Source: [Bacteroides] pectinophilus
GTDB lineage: Bacteria; Bacillota; Clostridia; Lachnospirales; Lachnospiraceae
DNA length: 64,000 nt
NCBI GenBank assembly: GCA_025146925.1
Contig: CP102260.1
Coordinates: 263,001-327,000 of the forward strand
Direction of reading: 5' to 3'
Shown here: positions 8,080-16,270 of the stretch, piece after piece
Position numbering within the stretch: the first letter of the stretch is position 1
How the letters are laid out: each line of letters begins with the position of its first letter
Position numbers and translations under genes: made by a program
Notes under the pieces: model-generated
Told to the model about the DNA's origin: nothing
Database searches by the model: none
The model's input: the letters and a program-made list of their open reading frames with translations, nothing else

Positions 8080-9722
8080 TATCCTGCCTCTCTTTCCATA
8101 TTCAGTTCTGCGAATTTTTTCAGTTCATCTTCATAGTTCAAAACGATCTCAAGATTCTTGTTTTCGTATATGCGTACCTGTGCAACAAACAAATCGACCA
8201 TTTCCTGCGTCAACTTGCGTTTTCCTTTAAAACGGAGCATTTCAGCTTTTAACTGGGCAACGGTCTTTTCAGCACTTTCATACTGACTTGCCGCCTGCCT
8301 GTATTCATCAGCCTGTATCTTCAATTTCTCAATACGCTGTGAATACTCCCTGTTCAGTTGCAGATATTCCTTTTCATCAAGCAAATCTTCCGTGTAATCA
8401 GCATACAGACCGCTCTTTAATTCCATAAGTCTGTCCATTTCCTTGACACACTTATTCACAGCTTCCGTATATACCTGTTCCTGTCTGATTACACTGCTGT
8501 CATTGTGATGTTCCTTTAATATTTTTTCCCTGTCAATAAAGACCTGTATCTGCTCCTTTATAACAGCAAGCACCGCTGCATATATATCGTCTACCTTTAC
8601 AGGCAGGCAGTTGCAACTGTCCTTTCCATATCTTTTTCTATGCGTACACATATAAACCTTTCCATATTTCTCAGGGTGGATATGGATACTGCTTCCACAA
8701 CAGCCGCAGGTGATTTTGCCTTTCAGCATATTCACGGTCTGCTTTTTTGCTGGCTTTATTACCTTTCTTTTGTTCTTCTGCACCGCATAGAACTGTTCCT
8801 TTGTGATAAGTGCAATATGATGATTTTCAAAAACATACCACTCATCTTTATTGGTAGTATGCCTCTTTTCGTGTCTGTACAAGCATACCCTGTCTTTACC
8901 TGTCACATATCTTCCAATATAGACTTCATTCTTTAAAATCTGTGACAATGTATCAACAGTCCACTTAACTCCACGCAGCTTTTCAAGTTTCTCTATATTA
9001 TGCCTTACTTTGTACTGGGCAGGTGTAAGGATATGCTTCGCATTCAGTTCTGCCGCTATCACAGAATGCAGTGTACCTTTTTCTGCCTCATTAAAAATCC
9101 ACCTTACAACATCTGCGGCTTCCTTATCCTCAACCATTACCCTGACTTTGTTTTCATCAAGAACCACCTTATACCCATAAGTCACTCTGCCAACTGGAAT
9201 ACCTTTTTCCATCGCTTCCTGCTTACTGGAAGATATTTTCTTTGAAATATCCTTAGCATACAGATCATTGGCTATATTCGTGACCGCAACCATAAGGTCT
9301 GCGTCTTTCTTTGAGGAATCATAATTATCCGTAATCGCTACAAAGCGGATATTCATCATCGGGAATACACGCTCTACCAGATTGCCCGTTTCAATGTAAT
9401 CTCTACCCAAGCGGGACAAATCCTTTACGACAATGCAGTTGATCCTTCCTGCCCTCATATCTGACATCATACGCTCAAATTCCGGTCTGTCGAATGTTGT
9501 ACCGGAAATTTCATCATCCATATAGATGTCATGGATTTCCATATCCATCTGCTGATCCACAAAGTTCTTAATGAGATTTCTCTGATTGATCAGGGTTTTT
9601 CTGTCTCTCGTTTCATCTTTTTCCGCAGACAATCTCACATATATGGCAGTTTTATACACTTTGGATAATACATTCAGTGTATCCGGTGATTGTTTCGGCT
9701 GTGTTCTTGACTTCCTTGCCAT
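8079..9722 (-). CDS. Large serine recombinase 2
   Basis: 547 residues with the same architecture: catalytic Ser32 in AIYVRLSAEKD, VKDLSRLGRDYIETGN, a recombinase domain, a zinc ribbon (CGCCG ... CTHRKRYGKDSC) and a long coiled coil (about 390-500). It begins directly after the stop of recombinase 3 (TAAATG) and ends one base into recombinase 1. This tight packing suggests that the three proteins are made together and may act together on the ends of the element. Confidence 0.93.
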   Translation of the reverse strand: MARKSRTQPKQSPDTLNVLSKVYKTAIYVRLSAEKDETRDRKTLINQRNLIKNFVDQQMDMEIHDIYMDDEISGTTFDRPEFERMMSDMRAGRINCIVVKDLSRLGRDYIETGNLVERVFPMMNIRFVAITDNYDSSKKDADLMVAVTNIANDLYAKDISKKISSSKQEAMEKGIPVGRVTYGYKVVLDENKVRVMVEDKEAADVVRWIFNEAEKGTLHSVIAAELNAKHILTPAQYKVRHNIEKLEKLRGVKWTVDTLSQILKNEVYIGRYVTGKDRVCLYRHEKRHTTNKDEWYVFENHHIALITKEQFYAVQKNKRKVIKPAKKQTVNMLKGKITCGCCGSSIHIHPEKYGKVYMCTHRKRYGKDSCNCLPVKVDDIYAAVLAVIKEQIQVFIDREKILKEHHNDSSVIRQEQVYTEAVNKCVKEMDRLMELKSGLYADYTEDLLDEKEYLQLNREYSQRIEKLKIQADEYRQAASQYESAEKTVAQLKAEMLRFKGKRKLTQEMVDLFVAQVRIYENKNLEIVLNYEDELKKFAELNMEREAG

Positions 9723-11384
9723 TTAGACCACCAGCCTTTCCGTATCCTGCTGTTTTTCCAGCTCCCCGGCTCTTGCAACGATTTTCCTGTATTCATCGTC
9801 ACAATCCAGTACGATTTCTATATCACCGCCCTCATATACCTTTACGGACTGTATAAGGCTCACTACCACATTACGGGTAAGAGAAGGCATTGTTTTCCAT
9901 TTCCTGTGTTCTTCCAGCCACTCGGTATCTCTTTCAATTCCGGCAGCAATGTTTTCTGCTTCTTTCTGTAACCTGTCGATTGCCTTTTCCGCTTCAGACC
10001 TTTTTACTTCAAAGCTCTCCTTGATAATCGCAAAGTCTGATTTATCAACGATTCCATCTTTGTAGTCCTCATAAAGTGAAACAAGCATCTGATTATATTT
10101 GGTTATCTCTTTCTCTTTTGCACTGATCCTCTCTTTTGTCTTTTTCTGGTCTATTCTGAAATTGGCATTGTTGCCAGCTTCCTTTATCACTTCATCAGCG
10201 TCCAGAAGTGTTGCTGTCATTTCCCTCAAGGTATCAAATACACGGCTTTCCAAGTCTGCCTCTTTTATCCTGTGGGAGCTGCACTTCTTATTCTTCTTGT
10301 TATTGGAACACATATAGTAAACATACTTTTTCCCATTTACCGTAGACACCTTTCGTGTCATAAGTGCTCCACAATCGGCACATACTGCTATTCCGGATAA
10401 AAGATAGATAGAGTCTTTCCCCGGTGCCATTCTCATATCCACTGACAACAGACGCTGTACAATCTGGAATGTTCTTAAAGATACCAGTGCCTCGTGATTG
10501 TTGTGGCATACTGCCCATTTCTCCTGTGGCTTTAATATCCTTGTTTTAACCTTATGGTTAGGTGTTGTGATTTTGCCCTGTACAAGCGTTCCTGTATAAA
10601 TAATATTCGTTGCAATACGCCTTACAGCAACAGGAGTCCACAACAGCTCGTCTTTCTTCTGAAATGCTGTCTTATAATTCTCTCCCTTGCTGAGCTTATA
10701 TGCCATAGGTGAGAGAATACCAAGAGCATTCAGCTTGTCACTTATGGCATCAAGGCTCATTCCGTTCTTTATCCAGTGGAAAATATCCTGAACCACCGGA
10801 CCAGCATATTCGTCAGGAACAATCACATTATGGTCAATCTCAGATTTCTTGTAGCCATAGACACAGTAATTTCCTACAAATTCTCCGTTCTGTCTCTTTG
10901 TTTCAAGGTGGCTTCGGATTTTTATGGAAATATCCCTGCAATAAGCGTCATTGATAAGATTCTTAAACGGAATGATTATCTCGTTTCCCTGTGCCTGTGT
11001 ATCTGCACTGTCATAGGCATCATTGATCGCTATAAATCGTATCCCCATTGCAGGAAACATCCGCTCAATGTATCTCCCTGCGTCGATATACTCTCTTGCA
11101 AACCTCGAAAGATCTTTTACAACGATACAGTCTATAATACCGTCTTTCACATCCTGCATCATAAGTTTAAATGCCGGACGGTCAAAAGTTGCCCCTGAAT
11201 AGCCGTCATCCTCACGGATTGATACTATTTCAATATCTTCTTTGTCTTTTAAATAATTAAGTATCAGGGATTTCTGATTTGAGATACTGTTACTTTCAGC
11301 TTTTCTCACATCATCAAGATCGCCATCTTCCTTAGATAATCTAACATAGATGGCTGCTCTGTAAATTCTTTTAGAATTGTTCAT
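9723..11384 (-). CDS. Large serine recombinase 3 (first gene of the trio)
   Basis: About 553 residues. ATG 11384 is chosen because AAGGAG lies 8 bases upstream; GTG codons just before it could also serve. The catalytic Ser is in AIYVRLSKEDG, followed by VKDLSRFAREYIDAGR, a recombinase domain, a zinc ribbon (CADCG ... CSNNKKNKKC), a coiled coil and a C-terminal EIVLDCDDEYR strand region. It is the promoter-proximal gene of the operon. The 150 bases upstream are non-coding and hold the ACCC-TTT-CGGGT inverted repeat near 11459-11470, a possible operator. Confidence 0.92.
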   Translation of the reverse strand: MNNSKRIYRAAIYVRLSKEDGDLDDVRKAESNSISNQKSLILNYLKDKEDIEIVSIREDDGYSGATFDRPAFKLMMQDVKDGIIDCIVVKDLSRFAREYIDAGRYIERMFPAMGIRFIAINDAYDSADTQAQGNEIIIPFKNLINDAYCRDISIKIRSHLETKRQNGEFVGNYCVYGYKKSEIDHNVIVPDEYAGPVVQDIFHWIKNGMSLDAISDKLNALGILSPMAYKLSKGENYKTAFQKKDELLWTPVAVRRIATNIIYTGTLVQGKITTPNHKVKTRILKPQEKWAVCHNNHEALVSLRTFQIVQRLLSVDMRMAPGKDSIYLLSGIAVCADCGALMTRKVSTVNGKKYVYYMCSNNKKNKKCSSHRIKEADLESRVFDTLREMTATLLDADEVIKEAGNNANFRIDQKKTKERISAKEKEITKYNQMLVSLYEDYKDGIVDKSDFAIIKESFEVKRSEAEKAIDRLQKEAENIAAGIERDTEWLEEHRKWKTMPSLTRNVVVSLIQSVKVYEGGDIEIVLDCDDEYRKIVARAGELEKQQDTERLVV

Positions 11385-11543
11385 GTCCACCACTCCTTCG
11401 ATTTTCTAAGTTAGAAGTCCCAAATCAAGAGGAATGGAAACATAAATATGAAATTGATACCCTTTCGGGTTAGATGTCCTTATTTGTCTGTAATGATATC
11501 ACAAATCCATCTGAATTTCCACCCCTAATTTTGGCTGACTGCT

Positions 11544-11792
11544 CTATACATTGGCAAGCATAGCAATATAATTGTCTTTCAGGCTTTCCCCGTTATCAGA
11601 AAATGAAATCTTAATTTTGCTCTTTCCTGATCTGCGGAAATACGGATTACCTGTCTTTGCAATCATTCCCGCAACCTTCTTTTCCACAGGCATTCCGTCA
11701 GCGTACTTTATGCTGTTTACTTCCACCAATGTATCAATATCCACATCTTCTAATCTCTGTGCCGATATTTTGTCCAACTGTTCAACTGTCAT
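11544..11792 (-). CDS. Small conserved element protein (DUF6870-like)
   Basis: 82 residues, ribosome site GGAGG six bases before the ATG. The pattern LEDVDIDTLVEV ... GNPYFRRSGKSKIKISFSD matches the DUF6870 family found next to recombination genes of Clostridia ICEs. The function is unknown. It is the last gene of the operon running from 13157 to 11544. Confidence 0.6.
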   Translation of the reverse strand: MTVEQLDKISAQRLEDVDIDTLVEVNSIKYADGMPVEKKVAGMIAKTGNPYFRRSGKSKIKISFSDNGESLKDNYIAMLANV

Positions 11793-11869
11793 CCTATCCC
11801 TCCAATCAAATTAAGCCACCAGATATGCTGACGGCTATGTAACACCGGAGCTTTCGCCCCGGCTGGAAT

Positions 11870-12256
11870 TTATGCGATTGGATTATTATGTTTTGTACTC
11901 ATACCCAACTGGATCTGCATACCTTTTGTTATCTGTCTTAACTGGTTTTTGCTTACTTTCCCGATTTTTTCTATCAGGTCCGTATCTTTCACATCACATA
12001 ACTGCTCACACTGAGCGATACTGTTCGTTCTTAATCCAACAGCCTTAAACGAACTGATAAAAATATGTGTTGGCAGATATGTCTTTTTATGAATCTTACT
12101 TGTAAGCGGTACTGCATGGAATACCGTGCTATGTCTGTTTGCACTGTCATTGCTCACAATCACTACTGGTCTGATACCGTGCAGCTTGTGGTCATTCTCA
12201 TCTTCCGGTACTCCAAAATCAACCATCCAGATATCGCCCCGTCTTATTTCACTCAT
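11870..12256 (-). CDS. MazF/PemK-type endoribonuclease toxin
   Basis: 128 residues from ATG 12256 (AAGGAAG upstream; a longer upstream reading frame lacks support). The MazF fold is marked by EIRRGDIWMVDFG, HGIRPVVIVSND and VFHAVPLTSK. Proteins of this family cleave mRNA and are held in check by a small antitoxin encoded just upstream. Here the upstream gene is an unrelated-looking 55-codon ORF whose TGA overlaps this start by eight bases. The operon also carries two resolvase-like proteins. ICE-borne MazF systems usually stabilise the element (inference). Confidence 0.85.
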   Translation of the reverse strand: MSEIRRGDIWMVDFGVPEDENDHKLHGIRPVVIVSNDSANRHSTVFHAVPLTSKIHKKTYLPTHIFISSFKAVGLRTNSIAQCEQLCDVKDTDLIEKIGKVSKNQLRQITKGMQIQLGMSTKHNNPIA

Positions 12257-12416
12257 AATATTCACTTCCTTGTCTGTCAACTGGTATTTCCTGCCCACGG
12301 ATATATTCGACAGCTTCCTGTTCCGTAGGGCAGGCAACAACTCTGTCTCCTTTCCCATCAAACACCACGGTTTCTGATGAAAATGTCACTATGCTTAATT
12401 CCTTTTTATCCGGCAT
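12249..12416 (-). CDS. Candidate antitoxin upstream of MazF
   Basis: 55 codons with AGGAGG four bases before ATG 12416. It starts inside the end of the preceding gene and ends inside the start of mazF, the tight coupling expected of an antitoxin. It is acidic (LSIVTFSSETVVFDGKG, EQEAVEYIRG) and shows no MazE/AbrB or ribbon-helix-helix motif that I can recognise. The antitoxin role is inferred from position and size only. Confidence 0.5.
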   Translation of the reverse strand: MPDKKELSIVTFSSETVVFDGKGDRVVACPTEQEAVEYIRGQEIPVDRQGSEYYE

Positions 12417-12726
12417 TATCCTCCTCAAACGAGATGAGAGCAGGTTCATAGCCCCTGCTCTCGTCATTAATACTGATACCGTGCTCCGCTGCAAGCTCCA
12501 TAATACCCTTTACCACATCTTTGTCCGATGAAATATCATAGATACTGCTTACCAGAATACTGATAATGGAATCTCTTTCGATATAAAATTTAAGTCTTTC
12601 CACAGACTTCGTATCTTTAAAGATTGTTTCTACAATCTCAAAATCCGCTTTCTTAGCATATGCTTCTATCCTGTCTGCGGCTCTGTCGGCATTCCTGCCT
12701 ACACAGATAACACAACACTTACTCAT
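12406..12726 (-). CDS. Small resolvase-fold protein without catalytic serine
   Basis: 106 residues, AGGAGG before the ATG. The spacing of hydrophobic strands and the tail VVKGIMELAAEHGISIN resemble the catalytic domain of serine recombinases. Where active enzymes have Y-x-R-x-S this has CVICVGRN, and the two active-site arginines are absent. There is no DNA-binding domain. It may be an accessory subunit, or a scaffold that pairs with recombinase catalytic domains; neither is shown. Confidence 0.5.
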   Translation of the reverse strand: MSKCCVICVGRNADRAADRIEAYAKKADFEIVETIFKDTKSVERLKFYIERDSIISILVSSIYDISSDKDVVKGIMELAAEHGISINDESRGYEPALISFEEDNAG

Positions 12727-12734
12727 AAAACCTC

Positions 12735-13157
12735 CTATCTGTCGGCTCTGAGACGTCTGAAAAATACTGCCATAAAATCAGCAAGTGAAACAATACCGTT
12801 ATCTTCCTTTTTCCCTGCCTGCTCCATCTTCTGATAATATCCAGCCATATCATCGTTTGCTGTCTCAACCGTAATGCCGTGCTCTCCGAGCATAATGATG
12901 TTATCCATAATTGTTTCTTCACAATCACCGACCATATCACTCATAAGAGTAACAACCACATCAACATCTTCCACCTCTGCCATACCGACAAAGGCAAACT
13001 TCATAGGAAATGTCATTCCCTCCGGTCTTGCGTTCTCTGAAATGACTGCAACCACCTCATATCCATTCACAGTGCAATACTCCTCAAGAACCTGCATTAC
13101 CATCTGATCCGCTGCCTCATTTCCTGTTGCTCCAAAATATATAACTGCTTTATTCAT
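12735..13157 (-). CDS. Second small resolvase-fold protein without catalytic residues
   Basis: 140 residues from ATG 13157 (GGAG upstream). The start KAVIYFGATGNEAADQ lines up with the KAVIYxRVSTxEQ start of serine recombinases, but Arg is Gly and the nucleophile Ser is Thr. EEYCTVNGYEVVAVI and the later IIMLGEHGITVETAND follow the family's strand-helix pattern. The C-terminal 40 residues are extra and helical. It is the first gene of the mazF operon and follows the long structured leader. Confidence 0.5.
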   Translation of the reverse strand: MNKAVIYFGATGNEAADQMVMQVLEEYCTVNGYEVVAVISENARPEGMTFPMKFAFVGMAEVEDVDVVVTLMSDMVGDCEETIMDNIIMLGEHGITVETANDDMAGYYQKMEQAGKKEDNGIVSLADFMAVFFRRLRADR

Positions 13158-13766
13158 TTTAAAATCTCCATTCCTGTTTTTATTTTGATTTGATATCCTG
13201 TGCACACTTTATCTCCTCACATAAACTGACCTGCCAATGCTCTCTGCACTTATAAGCCCCGTTGTTGTCTGCTGGTTACTGCAAATCAGTTTGTGTGGGA
13301 AGATAAAATACTATCTTCCCGGTTTCTTAACCATCCCCGTATCGGGTAACATATCCTTTGCCAGCCACAAACACTTCGTAGTTTCCTGCCCATCTGGACT
13401 TACGAAAGTAGCCACTCTCTGAAAATGCGTTTTGCTGAAATTCAGGTGCACTTATTATCTCATTACCTCCGGCTGCTAACCCGGTAGGCACAACCCTCTG
13501 CTCTTATCCTTAAAGGCTCCTGCTGTTACGTTTCTCATAATCGGCTACAGCTCTGAGGATAGTCATCGCACGAAATGGGATTCTGCCACCCTGTCATAGA
13601 CAAGGCGATATAAGCTCGTGGGATATGCGTGTCCTATTCTGTTTTCAATATTCAACGGTTCTTTTCTCAGAACCTGAACAAAGTATAACTGACACCACGC
13701 ATCTTCTACAGTAACCGACACTCTTTTGAACTAAGAGTAACACTCCCACCTGTTCCAAATCCTTAT
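13158..13766 (-). other. 600-base hairpin-rich leader without protein gene
   Basis: No convincing ORF is present on either strand between the terminator at 13767 and the gene starting at 13157. Several perfect inverted repeats occur: 13297-13320 (GGGAAGATA/TATCTTCCC), 13335-13345 (CCCG/CGGG), 13469-13484 (CCGG/CCGG with extended flanks), 13657-13674 (GGTTCT/AGAACC) and 13720-13738 (ACTCTT/AAGAGT). Weaker pairings are seen near 13374-13410 and 13590-13606. Read on the minus strand, the region could be a large structured RNA leading into the mazF operon, a recombination or transfer site, or both. It matches no riboswitch class that I can recognise. Confidence 0.45.
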
Positions 13767-13811
13767 AAAAAAAGCCGGACTGCATTATCAAAAATGCAAT
13801 CCGACTTTTTT
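13767..13811. terminator. Strong bidirectional terminator
   Basis: AAAAAAAGCCGGACTGCAT pairs with ATGCAATCCGACTTTTTT across an 8-base loop, with A/T runs on both sides. It directly follows the stop of the XRE gene at 13810 and separates it from the structured leader. Confidence 0.9.
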
Positions 13812-14133
13812 ATTCTGTCAGAAGTTTCATATTGTCAACGGCATTTAATACCATATTCCGGATAAACTGTACTTCCTTCTCCTTCAGACCAACCAGCAGA
13901 TCATCGACTTCTGTCTTTCTTTCACACCCACACACAAGATAATCCAACGTTATATGAAACAATTCAGCAATACTAATCAGCGTATCTATTTTTGCTCCAT
14001 TTACACCAGCTTCAATTTTCCGCAGAGCATCCACTGACAATCCAATCTGCTCGGCAAGCTGCTGTCTTGTCATTCTTCTTGCCGCACGCAACTCTTTTAT
14101 TCTTTCTCCACTATTAACAATATCGTAGTACAC
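13810..14133 (-). CDS. XRE-family transcriptional regulator
   Basis: 107 residues: an N-terminal helix-turn-helix (RIKELRAARRMTRQQLAEQI, then SVDALRKIEAG) followed by a helical C-terminal part. The start is GTG at 14133; the purine stretch GGAAG directly abuts it, so initiation may be weak or slightly downstream. It is the first of several small regulators at the edge of the cargo region, probably controlling element genes. Confidence 0.8.
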   Translation of the reverse strand: MYYDIVNSGERIKELRAARRMTRQQLAEQIGLSVDALRKIEAGVNGAKIDTLISIAELFHITLDYLVCGCERKTEVDDLLVGLKEKEVQFIRNMVLNAVDNMKLLTE

Positions 14134-14325
14134 CTTCCACTCTTTTCCGGCACCTTATATATTTGCTTAAGCTGTATTCATTGTACCGTAAGCGAATCTT
14201 TTGTAAGAGTGACTAAACCAGCTATTTCAGGTGGAATATTGTACACCTTAATACCAAGAATATAAATATTTGCGGATTAAAAAAGAGATATTTCCAAACT
14301 CTCATTACATTTTGGAAATATCTCT

Positions 14326-14538
14326 TTACTTAATATCCTCATCCGGCACAAACTCCATGATGTCCTCTATCTTACAATCAAGTATGGAACATAATCTGTT
14401 AAGGATTACCGTTTTTACGACCATATTCTTTCGCAATCGCTGTAACTGTGCTTTATCTATTCCATAATCTTTAATTAGTGCATACTGGCTAATATTTTTC
14501 TTCTTGAGTGTGATCCATAACCTGTCATATACTATCAT
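14326..14538 (-). CDS. Small Cro/XRE-type regulator (YozG-like)
   Basis: 70 residues from ATG 14538, preceded by AAGGAGGAGG. It consists of a helix-turn-helix (ISQYALIKDYGIDKAQLQRLRK) and the ending CKIEDIMEFVPDED, typical of the small Cro-like repressors of Firmicutes elements. A perfect inverted repeat at 14587-14606 lies in its upstream region and may be its own operator. Confidence 0.75.
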   Translation of the reverse strand: MIVYDRLWITLKKKNISQYALIKDYGIDKAQLQRLRKNMVVKTVILNRLCSILDCKIEDIMEFVPDEDIK

Positions 14539-14586
14539 TACAAAGACCTCCTCCTTGTATTCTACGCAAGAGTGTCCTATAATGAT

Positions 14587-14606
14587 ATGGTGCGTGTATG
14601 CACCAT
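14587..14606. promoter_or_regulatory. Inverted repeat, candidate operator of the small regulator
   Basis: ATGGTGC and GCACCAT form perfect 7-base arms with a 6-base spacer, about 50 bases upstream of the Cro-like gene start and within its likely promoter. Confidence 0.5.
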
Positions 14607-14786
14607 ACTGTATGTATATGATAGAATAGAAAATAGCCATAATCTGCATAGAAAACAGCTCTCAAGGTTATTATGTAATATAGAACGGATTATCTGTTTT
14701 ACTTTTATGGTATTCAACCGGGACAATTCAAGCACCTGACAATTTGACCGCAAATACCCTTCTCAGAAAGGATTCACAACAACACT

Positions 14787-15020
14787 ATGAATGATAAAAA
14801 CACATACTCTGTTGATAAATATTTGGAAATCATTGCCGAAAAAGAAGGAATCACAAAAGAAGAAGTCCAACAGGAAATTGGGCGGGCAGTTTCCATTGCT
14901 TTAAAAAGCCCTGATCCAAAAATGCAACGCTTCTGGACAGACTTTCCATGTGAAAATGATACTCCCACCATTGAAGAAATCATATACCATCTCGCTGAAA
15001 AATTTGCAAAAGAGTCATAG
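14787..15020 (+). CDS. Small Spo0A C-terminal-like helical protein
   Basis: 77 residues. The pattern KYLEIIAEKEGITKEEVQQEI ... SPDPKMQRFW ... PTIEEIIYHLAEK is that of short Clostridia proteins often labelled Spo0A C-terminal-like. There is no receiver domain and no evidence for a sporulation role. AAAGGA lies upstream. It is the only plus-strand gene in this part and converges on the XRE gene ending at 15045. Confidence 0.6.
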   Translation: MNDKNTYSVDKYLEIIAEKEGITKEEVQQEIGRAVSIALKSPDPKMQRFWTDFPCENDTPTIEEIIYHLAEKFAKES

Positions 15021-15044
15021 ACAAAGGACAGGATAACTACCCGT

Positions 15045-15389
15045 CTATTCACTCAGATAATCTTCCTGTCCTCTTAATATTTGTTCAATCATATGTAATG
15101 CAAATTCTATTTCTCTTTCGTCACATCGATTCATCATAAATGCAAAACGCTCAATGTGTTTTTCTGGGTGCTGCTGGCTCATCAAAACCATAGGCGATGA
15201 CTCCAATGCATGAACAATATTCAAATATGTATCAAGACTCATTGCCCTTCTGCCATTTTCAACACTTTTGATAGTATCCAATGATACATCTGCCCGTTCT
15301 GCAAGCTCTGCCTGTGTAATTCCAAGCCTTCTGCGTTCTTTTCTGATATTCTCTGCAATAATTTCGTATATGTGCTCTCTTTTCCCCAT
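15045..15389 (-). CDS. XRE-family transcriptional regulator
   Basis: 114 residues with a canonical helix-turn-helix (IRKERRRLGITQAELAERA, then SLDTIKSVENGRR) and a helical C-terminal region that may mediate dimerisation. A TATAAT box lies at about 15418-15423 on the minus strand, and a perfect palindrome at 15518-15536 lies farther upstream. The target genes are unknown. Confidence 0.8.
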   Translation of the reverse strand: MGKREHIYEIIAENIRKERRRLGITQAELAERADVSLDTIKSVENGRRAMSLDTYLNIVHALESSPMVLMSQQHPEKHIERFAFMMNRCDEREIEFALHMIEQILRGQEDYLSE

Positions 15390-15517
15390 AGCCCCATCAT
15401 CCTTTCTGACTTATCGCATTATATCAGAAATTATTATGGGTTTTAGGAAACTGTAATCCTTTGACATTTTCGTGTAATACTTTGCATATTCCTTCTAAAC
15501 ACCAATCTACTTTTACA

Positions 15518-15536
15518 CTGAAATTTAAAATTTCAG
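15518..15536. promoter_or_regulatory. Perfect palindrome, candidate operator
   Basis: CTGAAATTT and AAATTTCAG form perfect 9-base arms around a single A, between the XRE gene and the terminator of the secreted-protein operon. Confidence 0.45.
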
Positions 15537-15560
15537 CAAAATGTATATAACAACATGAGA

Positions 15561-15587
15561 AAAGCCCGTGGCAGATCCACGAGCTTT
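15561..15587 (-). terminator. Terminator of the secreted-protein operon
   Basis: AAAGCCCGTGG pairs with CCACGAGCTTT across a 5-base loop, 63 bases past the stop of the gene at 15650. Confidence 0.7.
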
Positions 15588-15649
15588 ATCTCCAGTTTGA
15601 AGCATGGATATAGATAGTTCCCTGCTTTTATTTAGTGTAACATACACCT

Positions 15650-16264
15650 TTACTTAGCTACATGTGTAAAATCCCAGTGCGAAAATACGTCTACATAGCA
15701 GGTTTTTGTTTCAACCACATATCTCTCCATGCCGCCTAATGCTTCATTATATCTTTCTTTATATTTTGTCTCAACGACCTTATATGTATAATACATAGGA
15801 CGATATTTGATTAAATAATGAGATCCTTTTGGAACAGTTACGGAGTATCCGCTACCTAAAGAATATGATTTTGATGCACCTAGTGTAACACCCAACTCAC
15901 TTCCTATAGTTCCACCATTTGTATATCCACCGGAAACTGAAGCTTTAAAGGAAATATTATAAGAAGTATCTTGAGTGTAATTCAATGATAATTTTGCGCT
16001 AGATGTAGAACTACCACCACTCGTGCCATTTCTCCATGCACCACTTTTTAAACTACCTTTGGTATATTGATAACCATATACGGTAACAAAATCAGAAATG
16101 CGTTCTTCATTTTCCTCATCAGCTTTAATTTCCGTTTCAAAATAATCAGCTCCATCATGAGGCAAATTTTCAGTGTCATAGTTATGAGTCTCCGCAGCAA
16201 ACGCTGTTGTCGAGCACCCCAAAATCAATATAAAACTTAAAACCATACTAATTATTTTTTTCAT
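15650..16264 (-). CDS. Secreted Ser/Gly/Thr-rich beta-sheet protein, possible pore former
   Basis: 204 residues. The hydrophobic leader ends either at AFAA (signal peptidase I) or at the preceding Cys of ILGC (a weak lipobox). The mature part has a long alternating Ser/Thr/Gly stretch (SAKLSLNYTQDTSYNISF, ASVSGGYTNGG, LGASKSYSLGSGYSVTVP) followed by TYKVVETKYKERY. Amphipathic alternation of this sort occurs in beta-hairpin pore-forming proteins, but no family is recognised. It follows the two-TM protein by 6 bases, and both are downstream of agr-type direct repeats. The toxin idea is inference. Confidence 0.6.
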   Translation of the reverse strand: MKKIISMVLSFILILGCSTTAFAAETHNYDTENLPHDGADYFETEIKADEENEERISDFVTVYGYQYTKGSLKSGAWRNGTSGGSSTSSAKLSLNYTQDTSYNISFKASVSGGYTNGGTIGSELGVTLGASKSYSLGSGYSVTVPKGSHYLIKYRPMYYTYKVVETKYKERYNEALGGMERYVVETKTCYVDVFSHWDFTHVAK

Positions 16265-16270
16265 TAGAAG

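Noticed and set aside
13561-13660. Short minus-strand frames in the structured region that look protein-like
   Set aside because: Several overlapping frames of 20-35 codons exist, none with a ribosome site, and the hairpins explain the region better.
14787-15020. True sporulation regulator Spo0A
   Set aside because: Only a short helical domain without receiver; the resemblance is to small proteins of unknown role.
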